From Hippasteria phrygiana (taxonomy: Eukaryota > Echinodermata > Asteroidea > Valvatida > Goniasteridae), in the NCBI GenBank assembly GCA_037893225.1, contig JAZGUH010000934.1, positions 186,001 through 250,000 on the forward strand: a stretch of 64,000 bases of DNA, in the 5' to 3' direction. Of the stretch, positions 53,701 to 61,217 are shown piece by piece. Under the pieces are notes generated by a model. The model was not told the origin of the DNA. It saw only the letters and a program-made list of their open reading frames with translations, and did not search any database. Positions within the stretch are counted from its first letter, which is position 1. Each line of letters starts with the position of its first letter. The position numbers and the translations under genes were made by a program.

Positions 53701-56700
53701 GATAGGTTTTGATAGATAGGGTAGTTGGCTCCATTATGGCACCGAGAGAGGGAGGATTAATGACTCTTATACTCCCACAGTAAATATTAAAATACAAGTG
53801 TAAAACTTAATCCTGGGACATAAAACGATCTAGTAGGATGTAAAAATTCACTTAATGTGTGAAAATTGTAGTCGCATTAAGTAAAACATATGAAGAATAC
53901 ATTCATAAAGTTTCAAATGTAAAAATGAATCCCTCACAACTGAAAACTACATATGGGTTATAAGGCGTGGACACCTGTTCTATGTTGGCTTTTTAAAAAC
54001 TTTTTATTCAGTTACTTACACTATGCTGTGGATACGGATTCCTTGAGTGCGGAATCCTATACGGGAATTCGTCGAACAAAATTAGAAGCCATTTTTGCTC
54101 TGGTGCCACGCTCGCGTGCAGGTTGCCCGCGTTCTTTAATTTCAGTCGCGCGCGCATTTTGGCAACTTGTAAACACCCTGTTGGTCGAAGCTGCATCGAG
54201 CGCGTGCGTAAAATACGCAAGTAGCGTAATGCCACCGCAGTAAATGCTTCTAATTTTGGTCGCCGGATTCGTCTATAGATGTATAATCTGTCCCCTGATA
54301 ATCATTCTTTACTTTTTAAATCCCCCAGGCCAAGAGGAAACAGCTGTGGGTTCCCCTGATTGAGAAAGCCCTTGGCAAGATGAGTGGATGCTACGAAGCT
54401 CTGATAGCCGGCAGGTGTCTGGAGGGGCTAGCTACCCTGACTGGTTCCCCCTGTGAAAGTTTGCAACTGCATGGTATGAACTACAATCTCAGAATCCTGA
54501 GGACTTTGATTTTAGCAAATTTGTTACTGATGCTTAGATGTCACAGATTCAAAGCCAACCTTGTGAGTCTTGAACCCTGAGGTAACTTCTACTTTGAAGT
54601 TTAACCTCTTGCATACGAACGACGGCCATAGCCGAGTTTTGAAAAAGACCTCCTGGCCGGTTGTCGTCTATACGCGCATTCCTGTGTGTACTCAATCCAT
54701 TCATGTTTCAACTATATTGTTCTTGAATAGATGGAGCTTTTTCAAACAAAGCTTGTGTCATTACAGACTTAAGCAAGACTCGTCCCGTCTCGGGGCCTAT
54801 TTCACGGAGCTGCTCAGCACAAAAATTTGCTTAGCACCAAAAAGTCTTGCTTAGTTAAAACAGGTTACCAGCCAAAAGGCCATGTAATTTTCATGCTAAG
54901 CAAACAACAGCTGAATGTCAGCCACAAGCGATACACTTCACGTCAACATTTGGTTGATAATCCTGTATTTACCAAGGAAGACTTTTCATGCTAAGCAAAT
55001 TGTTGTGCTTAGCATCGCCGTGACATTAGCCCCTGGTTTCCCTTGGCAAAATCGATCCGGATACAATGTAAGGGAGAGAACCAGTTAATATATGAGATCA
55101 CTTTATCTTTTTTAAAGTCTGATATTGTACATCCTTGTAGAGATGTATAATGTAATAATGTATGTTAAGTGTGGTTTTTATATATGTTTGTTTACAGCAA
55201 GTAGTGCCACGCGGGGCGAGATCATTGACAAGGATCTGGTGTGGGCTACACTTCTCAGCTCTAAGGAAGCCGGGTAAGTCATGGAAATAATGCCAGTCTG
55301 CAGAATTTGTTGTTGCAGACTCAAATAGAATATAAGTAAACAGTAAACTTTATGAAGTCCTTACAGTTAAAACTCAAAAAGTGCGACATGAATGCATTGG
55401 TTAACATAGAACTAGGTGCTAGGGTTTTAAAAAAATTGCAGTCTTGGAAAATGAAGTTCAGAGTTAGTTACTTCACGTGGAACTTCTCTTTAGTTATTAC
55501 TTTTGATATGGCAATGAATAACCATGCACTTTGGCTATTGTTACTTGACAATACATATCCAACCAACCTTTGTGCTTGACTTTATTGTCGGTGTCGTATA
55601 ATGTAGATTCCTGATGGGCGCATCCTGTGGCGGCGGTAACATGAAGGTTGACACTGAGCTGTATGAAAAGGTGGGCCTGAGGCCAAGGCATTCCTACTCG
55701 GTGCTGGACGTACAGGATATATGTGGCAACAGGTACGGTGTAGGTTCTCTCCTGGACAGTCGACTTTTACTCCCCTCATAAGGGGGCTGACCACTCCACG
55801 GTTTGAATGGCCCGTACGAAAAACCTGAAAGTAGAATAAGTATGTTTGATCAGGTCAACTTTAAATAGTATGAGCAATGCTAACTAATTATTGGCTACAG
55901 ACAAGGTGTATAATTGATTGACCCAAAACAGTAATTCACAGAATATCTTTGGTATTATTTTGTCTGTAAAACAGACATAACACTTGCTAGAATTTGGGCG
56001 ATTCACAAGATTCTTGGAGGGCACAGGAGATGGCAACCTTCAAATTCACAATTGACTGATCGGCCAATAAGCCACGTCATTCATCTAAGGCAATTTAAGA
56101 TAGTGGTATTTAGCAGTATTTAAAAGCTAAACAAAAAAAACATGTAAATATTAGTAAGAGAAAAGTTTCAACAACTGATATTAGTGCAACCTCTAAATGT
56201 AAACCATGGAAAACTGCCAAATTGATGTAGTGCAAAATGACACGCACCGTTTACAAATGGATGTCGACCTTTTCTCATAGCACACAATGAAAATGGCCTT
56301 TTTGGGGCAGACTCTTGGTGCCACACTGTATATTGAATTGCTGAAATTGCTATTCTTACATACATCGTCTTTTGATTTCAGTTACATTTGTGAATGAATT
56401 TTCACCCAAATATCAAATATAAGATGGTAAAGCTTGTATCTCTGTATGGTGCAAATGGTAGATTGATACGTCTGCGCAACCCTTGGGGGCGCTATTCGTG
56501 GCGTGGTGATTGGTCTGATGAGTCGCCAAAGTGGACGCCAGACTTGAGAGAGGCTCTGATGGCTCATGGAGCTGGGGAAGGTGTGTTCTGGATGTCACTC
56601 AAGGACATGATGAGGTAAACTATTTGTATATTTACTGTTTCTGGGGCAAGGGAATAGTTTCAACTTGAAACAATTACATATGTACCTCTACTTTCTGTTG

Positions 56701-59700
56701 TGGGCAATAGTTTAATTATATAGCCCGATTGTTGAGCAGTAGTCTCTACTATTTGTTTATTGACTGCTGCTATATTGGTAGGGGAATAGTTCAGTTATAC
56801 AACATGATTCAATTATTGACTGCTGGTTATTCCCATAGTTCAAACATTCATATTTCAACCAATCTTTACAACCTATGCTGCATGCACAGTTGCACAATTT
56901 AGTTTGTTTTTTTGCCCGATGACACTTAGCTACAATTCTGTGACATGTGTCTTTTTTTTAGATTCTTTGACTGTGTGGATATTTGCAAGTTGCACTCCAA
57001 CTGGGCCGAGATCAGAGTTCAAGGGGTTTTACCTAACTTTGCTCGGGGTCCTATGAAGGTGACAATGTTGACAGTGGACAAGCCTACGGAGATCGACTTG
57101 ACTCTCTATCAAACATGGAGGTAAGGCAAACAATTCCTTAGAAAAATAAGATACATGCAGGGTAATTGAACTGAAGATGGACCTTTATCCCCAGAAACAC
57201 GGGTAATGATCACGATTATTTATTATCAAGAGAAGATATATTCAGAACTTTGCAAAAAATGCACTCAATGTGACAATGATATAATCCAGAGTTGTAGTCG
57301 AGTCCCTGCAAGTCCTTTCACAAGTCCTTTCGCAAGTCCTTTCGCAAGTCCTTTCGCAAGTCCAGTCGCAAGTCCAGTCGCAAGTCCAGTCGCAAGTCCA
57401 GTCAAAAGTCCTTTCATAAAGCCAGTCACAAGTAACTGGATGAACAATGACAAAGGAATGCCTTTGTCAAAGCTCATTTGAATAGCTTGTGATTGGAATT
57501 AGGACTGGAGGGCTTGTTATGGACTTGCAGGGACTTGTGATGGACTCGACTACATCCCTGATATATAATCATGGCAAAAAGATGTAAGTGCCCATTTAAA
57601 CTTGCAGTGCTGTATGCTAATTATATACATTAATATTAATATTATTTTTCTTATTGACAAAGTTTGATTAATTGGACCGTATTTTTGCAGGAGATTGGAG
57701 AAATCTTCTCGGAATCCCCTAGACCTAACCATAGTGGTGTTACGAGCCTGCGGGATGACGACCTCTGGCATGTCAAAGGTCGTGACCTATTGCAAGCGGC
57801 AGCTAAGGGCATTTGTTGGCTGCAGTGCGTTCTTTGAGCCTGGCTTGTATGTGGTCGTGTGCATGGCATTTAACCACTGGAACACAGGAGTGGACATGAC
57901 TGGTAGGTTTTCACTTAATGCTCAAAATCGCAGTGTCCATATTGGGTTATGCGTAATGCGTATTGTGTAAAAATGAAATTGCATGGGAAGCATGTTTTGT
58001 TATCCTTAAACCCTAACAGTCCTGAATCTTCCAATTTTAATATGATTTTCCACACACCCTAGGGAGTTAGGGTTAATGAATTATTCGCTAAGATAGAAAG
58101 GTGAAATGTTCGTATGTTCCACCAATATTAATTTGGCCGATAAAATTTCCTTTACATCGGGTTTGTTTGTTATCTATGTCAAACAGGCTGCATGATTTGA
58201 TACGTGCATGTCATGCAGTAAGTGCGTATAAGTGTGTGAGCGTCCGATTGAAAACTAGAAAAATGCAGTTCATCAGCCTTCCTTCCGTCTCTACCAAGAT
58301 GATACGCACAGTGAGTCATCAGCAAGCGATCTGTTGGCAAAGGGAATTGTGTCTTCTGAATGAGTTATATTTTCGGATTGTTTTTCTAGGCATACGGAGC
58401 CCAAGAAGAACCACAACACACCCTCCATATTCCCTGGCCCTGCATAGCTCTCATCCAGTCAGCGTCCGTCAGATCAAACCCACAGAGCACGCTATCGCTG
58501 ATGCACTGATCATGCTGGCTGTTCAGAAAGGCAAACGACACGAGGTAGGTATTCTGTATCTGTATTGCAGGCTTTCAAGTATAATTCCTACTTTTTCCTA
58601 GTTTTTTTACCTTTTTCGTCCCACAACTCCAAAAACAAAATCTCATTGGATATTTTGTATAACAGTATTACACACTGTCATATGAAAATCACACAATAAA
58701 GGGCATGGCAACAGCGGGCTAGAGGGGACTTGATAGAAATAGCTCTCAAAAGTCACTTTTTGTATTTCATGGCAGAAATAGTTTAATGTTTGATTTTACA
58801 ATATGCAATCTACATAAAAAATAGAAAAATTTCGCAGACTTCTCTCACCAGTGAACTTACTCTTTCAGCAAATGTTGCCCCTGATGTTAACCAACACTTT
58901 GCTGTGCTTAATGCTTACAGCCTCCATGAAATAGATAAAGGCTCTGTAATCAGAAGATTGTGTGCTTAGCAGCAGCGTGAAATTTCACCAAGCCTTGGCG
59001 ATGGACCTCAAGAAAAATGTCCACCTTTTTGTTATCAAGTTACAGTGTACATTCCATGCACAACAGTTGAGAGAGAAGTGTCACACAATGCATAAACTAC
59101 ACCTAAGCAATTACCTGACACGCAGATGGTGCAGATTGTGCAAAACCATTTTCCGACATAACACGGCTTTCTGCCTGTCCCACCAATATACTCTTGCTGT
59201 ACCTAGATGTTAAACAAAAAGCTATGCCAATAGCTTTTTCCCCTCATTCTGTATCTCTATTCTTTGCCTGGTGCATGTTTCCCTTCATTGTACGATCTTT
59301 CCTGCTTCATGAGGAATAATAATTCCTACCTCTTGTATCTTTGATTCTTTTTGTAACTCAGTACCTCAAGTGGCTTTTAGCTTTGTTCAGGGCGAACTTG
59401 CAATTTGAGCCCTACTAAATGCTGATACAGCAATACCAGACTTTCAAGCAGACCCAGGTGAAAAAGTAGGAGAATAGTAGGATCAAAATTTTCGAAAAAA
59501 CAGGGCAAAAGTAGGACTTTGGAGGACACAATCAGTATGAAAGTAGGACTTTTGTAGGCTTTCAGGAGTAGTTTTTGTTGATACTCAGCATCACAAGCCT
59601 CATATAGCATGTTATGTACTCGCAACACTCGTGCTCCATGCTCAACTAAGCTCTTGGAAGTAAAGTTAGAGTACTCCTAGTCCTCGCTGCGGGCAGCAAA

Positions 59701-60581
59701 CAATTTGATGTCATAGGACGAACTCCCCCTTTGTGTCTGGCACTAGGCACAAAAGGGGAGTTCGTCCTGTGACTTTGATTTGTTTGCTGCCCGCAGCGAC
59801 GACTTTTAGACAAATGGCAACAGCGAGCTGTGCTGCGATCGAGGGGACTTGATAAAAATAGCTTTCAAAAGTCACTTTTTTGGTATATCACTTTTTTGAT
59901 TTTACAATATGCAATCTACATAAAAATGAAAAATGACGCAGACTTCTCTCAGCAATCAACATCATCTTCATCATTGTGATACAACAATAAAAGTCTCCAT
60001 GCACGTGCAAGTGTTACCATGACTTGGCCGTGAAATACTGCTAAGGTCAGCAGATTTTGTGTTGTTTTTTCTGCTGTTAAGCAGTGCCATGAAATTGGTC
60101 CCTGGCTCATCTGTACTATGATTGGGTTTAAAAACCCTATTTCTCCACTTGAATCCCTCTTTTGGGAATCTCTCATGTGCAAACCTGGCTACTGAAAAAA
60201 TTTCCATAAAATCTTCCACTCCATTCTTCAAAATGTAAACACTGAAATTGCACTTTTCAAAGAACATTTGTATTACGTAACTGAAGTATGGAAAACAAAC
60301 ACAATTTTCTCTCTTTCCAAAACCATCAGAATCAGTGTAGGTAACACAAATTTAGAAGGAAAAAAAGTAAGTCACTCATTTAGATTCATTTTTATCTTTC
60401 AGGGTCGTGAGGGCGTGACGTGCTATAATCTTGACCATGGTTGGTCGGGCTTTATAATCGTTGTGGAGAACAGGCATTCAGACTACAGCCTGCACATGAG
60501 GTGTGACTGCAACGGGAGCTTCAATGTGGTCTCTACACGGGGCAGTCTCATTACTGTAGACTGCATACCACCACTGCACAG
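49160..60581 (+). CDS. CAPN15: Calpain-15 (SOLH/small optic lobes), eleven coding exons, 3' end outside window
   Basis: Exons: 49160-50767, 51587-51801, 53094-53277, 54329-54473, 55198-55273, 55607-55732, 56462-56614, 56962-57120, 57691-57902, 58390-58544, 60403-60581. All junctions are GT-AG with matching phase, giving about 1,071 residues; human CAPN15 is 1,086. The order is five RanBP2-type zinc fingers in the N-terminal half, then the calpain cysteine protease core, then the SOL-homology C-terminal region. The triad is Cys607 (GVLGNCWFLSA), His771 (RHSYSVLDV) and Asn791 (RLRNPWG). It is an intracellular cysteine protease of the atypical SOL calpains, which lack the penta-EF-hand domain. 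The ATG is preceded by a splice acceptor (CTGTGTGCAG, exon from about 49086), so a 5' untranslated exon lies upstream. The last exon (about 60 residues in the family) is beyond 64000. Confidence 0.96.
50920..51140 (+). mobile_element. TTAA-flanked element with telomere-like ends, copy D (CAPN15 intron 1)
   Basis: TTAACCCTAACCATCCC to GGGCTGTTAGGGTTAA, 221 bases. Terminal logic matches 9601-9969 and 25298-25581, and the interior differs. TTAA is present at both borders. Confidence 0.65.
51587..51801 (+). CDS. CAPN15: CAPN15 exon 2: start of protease core with catalytic Cys
   Basis: Acceptor CTGCCAACAG; reads [19 protein letters not shown], then [22 protein letters not shown] and GVLGNCW. The active-site Cys607 is the last complete codon; the following Trp codon is split by the intron (TG|GTATGT, phase 2). 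FVDDSFPP is the standard calpain core entry. Confidence 0.95.
51862..52462 (-). repeat. Dispersed repeat R1, copy C (inverted), CAPN15 intron 2
   Basis: Reverse complement of 23480-24150 over about 600 bases: ACCTAAGAAAGTTTACC, CCCATCACGTGGGTGG, GATAAAACACCAACCGG, GACCAGTCACTCTCCC and CTCGCGTGAGGCACGAACC. It sits in the intron that splits the Trp codon after the catalytic Cys. Confidence 0.7.
52690..52915 (+). repeat. tRNA-like SINE with internal 15-bp tandem array (CAPN15 intron 2)
   Basis: 52690-52735 (TGATTCCCAAACTGCTGCTT...AGGTGGCAGTATT) resembles 60678-60712. Ten copies of AAGGTAATCCATGGT follow (52739-52888), then TCGCAGGTTCAAGCCCAGC, a tRNA B-box. One copy of the unit would fit as the anticodon-arm part of a tRNA-like head, so the array appears to be an expansion inside the SINE. 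Confidence 0.7.
53094..53277 (+). CDS. CAPN15: CAPN15 exon 3: protease core PC1
   Basis: After TTTATCCAG the G completes Trp608, then [33 protein letters not shown] and [19 protein letters not shown], the PC1 lobe with the conserved V-DD--P segment. Donor AAAG|GTGAAT, phase 0. Confidence 0.94.
54058..54278. mobile_element. Foldback MITE (TATAGAC ends), copy 2, CAPN15 intron 3
   Basis: Left TATACGGGAATTCGTCG and right CGGATTCGTCTATA are inverted, with AACAAAATTAGAAGCCATTT and CTGGTGCCACGC arms mirrored. It is the same family as 14627-14816. Confidence 0.65.
54329..54473 (+). CDS. CAPN15: CAPN15 exon 4: protease core
   Basis: Acceptor [28 protein letters not shown], then [18 protein letters not shown] and CESLQLH. 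It matches the LWVALIEKALAK and [14 protein letters not shown] blocks of vertebrate CAPN15. Donor CATG|GTATGA, phase 1. Confidence 0.94.
54601..54705 (+). mobile_element. Truncated TTAACC-family element, CAPN15 intron 4
   Basis: TTAACCTCTTGCATACGAAC, then GACGGCCATAGCC and GACCTCCTGGCCGGTTGTC. It matches the reverse complement of the right part of 39485-39652. The other end is missing. Confidence 0.5.
55198..55273 (+). CDS. CAPN15: CAPN15 exon 5: short protease-core exon
   Basis: 76 bases between TTTACAG and GG|GTAAGT, coding [20 protein letters not shown] and SSKEAG. It matches DTDLIWAKMLSSKEAG of the human protein. Phase 1 in, phase 2 out. Confidence 0.93.
55607..55732 (+). CDS. CAPN15: CAPN15 exon 6: catalytic His
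   Basis: Reads [15 protein letters not shown], then [19 protein letters not shown]. The His of RHSYSVLDV (H771) is the second catalytic residue. Donor AACAG|GTACGG, phase 2. Confidence 0.95.
55733..56461. other. CAPN15 intron 6
   Basis: Non-coding; no repeat recognised. The in-frame stretch 56394-56461 is intronic by phase and family alignment. Confidence 0.4.
56462..56614 (+). CDS. CAPN15: CAPN15 exon 7: catalytic Asn
   Basis: The acceptor is GCAAATGGTAG at 56460-56461. It restores phase with exon 6 to give [13 protein letters not shown], the family spacing; upstream in-frame codons back to 56394 are intronic. Asn791 in RNPWG is the third catalytic residue. It continues [16 protein letters not shown] to [11 protein letters not shown]. 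Donor ATGAG|GTAAAC, phase 2. Confidence 0.93.
56962..57120 (+). CDS. CAPN15: CAPN15 exon 8: C-terminal domain start
   Basis: After a T9 tract and [23 protein letters not shown], then [20 protein letters not shown] and LTLYQTWR. It matches the YFDSVDICKVHSDW-type segment. Donor TGGAG|GTAAGG, phase 2. Confidence 0.93.
57287..57560. mobile_element. hAT-like MITE containing a 12-bp tandem array (CAPN15 intron 8)
   Basis: Ends CAGAGTTGTAGTCGAGTCC (left) and, reversed, CAGGGATGTAGTCGAGTCC. ATATAATC lies immediately left and recurs two bases inside the right flank (ATATATAATC), an imperfect 8-base target duplication. Between the ends is an array (57310-57430) of CAAGTCCTTTCG and CAAGTCCAGTCG units, about ten copies in blocks. 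Confidence 0.65.
57691..57902 (+). CDS. CAPN15: CAPN15 exon 9: SOL-homology region
   Basis: Acceptor ATTTTTGCAG; reads [20 protein letters not shown], then [20 protein letters not shown] and [17 protein letters not shown]. It matches the MLEPGEYAVVCCAFNHW block of vertebrate CAPN15. Donor ACTG|GTAGGT, phase 1. Another open frame across the exon ([16 protein letters not shown]...) is a shadow. Confidence 0.92.
58006..58076 (+). mobile_element. Miniature TTAA element with telomere-like ends, copy E (CAPN15 intron 9)
   Basis: Only 71 bases: TTAAACCCTAACAGTCC to GGGAGTTAGGGTTAA. The right end is identical in type to 13568-13583. Confidence 0.6.
58390..58544 (+). CDS. CAPN15: CAPN15 exon 10
   Basis: Acceptor GTTTTTCTAG; reads [26 protein letters not shown] sequence, then [20 protein letters not shown] and KRHE. 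It parallels LADAIILLTESRGERHE in human. Donor GAG|GTAGGT, phase 0. Confidence 0.92.
58700..58850 (+). mobile_element. Foldback element F1, half copy (CAPN15 intron 10)
   Basis: GCAACAGCGGGCTAGAGGGG through AAAAGTCACTTTTTG, GCAATCTACATAAAAA and GCAGACTTCTCTCACC match the right arm of 48533-48965. The left arm is absent. Confidence 0.65.
59682..59955. mobile_element. Foldback element F1, copy 3 (CAPN15 intron 10)
   Basis: CGCTGCGGGCAGCAAACAA and GACGAACTCCCC...TTGTGTCTGGCACTAGGCACAAAAGGGG are mirrored as in 48533-48965. It ends GACGCAGACTTCTCTC with its left outer arm truncated. Confidence 0.7.
60403..60581 (+). CDS. CAPN15: CAPN15 exon 11, last coding exon in window
   Basis: Acceptor TTATCTTTCAG; reads [20 protein letters not shown], then [20 protein letters not shown] and [20 protein letters not shown]. 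It is closely matched to human [26 protein letters not shown]...[10 protein letters not shown]. Donor CACAG|GTGAGT, phase 2, so translation continues in an exon to the right of the window. Confidence 0.95.
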
Positions 60582-60677
60582 GTGAGTACGATGAAATAAT
60601 ACTTCCTCTTGAAGTTATTCAGGTGAACACTTTGATGTCTGATGAAATTATAAGATGAAAAGTCCTATCCTCATTGA

Positions 60678-60790
60678 GTGATTCCCACACTGCTGCTTCC
60701 AAGGTGGTATTGTAAAGTTGGGGCATAATTGGCTATATGGCATTATGGGTTTATGACTTCTGAAATCTGTGTAATAGTTGACCCGCTTCA
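60678..60790 (+). repeat. SINE fragment after CAPN15 exon 11
   Basis: GTGATTCCCACACTGCTGCTT and AAGGTGGTATTGTAAAG, then TTGGCTATATGGCATTATGG. It relates to 52690-52735 and 5378-5455, showing those two belong to one SINE. Confidence 0.5.
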
Positions 60791-60807
60791 TATTTATTTA
60801 TTTTATT

Positions 60808-61170
60808 GGCTGTTTCGAAAGTTTTTCGAAACAGCCCTTGTTTTCGTTAAGATTTTTTTTTTGGCTGTTTCGAAAGTTTTTCGAAACAGCCCTTGTTTTC
60901 GTTAAGATTTTTTTTTTGGCTGTTTCGAAAGTTTTTCGAAACAGCCCTTGTTTTCGTTAAGATTTTTTTTTTTTTCTTTTTTTTTTTGGCTGTTTCGGAA
61001 GTTTTCCGAAACAGCCTTTGTTTTCGTTAAGATTTTTTTTTTTTTCTTTTTGGCTGTTTTGGAAACTTTTCCAAAACAGCCCTTGTTTTCGTTAAGATTT
61101 TTTTTTTTTTCTTTTTTTTTTTTGGCTGTTTTGGAAACTTTTCCAAAACAGCCCTTGTTTTCGTTAAGAT

Positions 61171-61200
<30 letters not shown>
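60808..61200 (+). repeat. Hairpin-bearing tandem repeat, six units
   Basis: Units begin at about 60808, 60863, 60918, 60988, 61052 and 61124 (55-72 bases; length differs by the T tract). Each has a 13-14 base-pair hairpin starting GGCTGTTT and ending AAACAGCC, followed by CTTGTTTTCGTTAAGA and T-rich sequence. Three stem versions occur, and base changes are paired in both arms. It lies in the CAPN15 intron after exon 11. Confidence 0.92.

Positions 61201-61216
<16 letters not shown>

Positions 61217-61217
<1 letters not shown>

Noticed and set aside
57265..57481. [10 protein letters not shown] / GLATGLAKG repeat ORFs
   Set aside because: Translations of the 12-base array within a CAPN15 intron.
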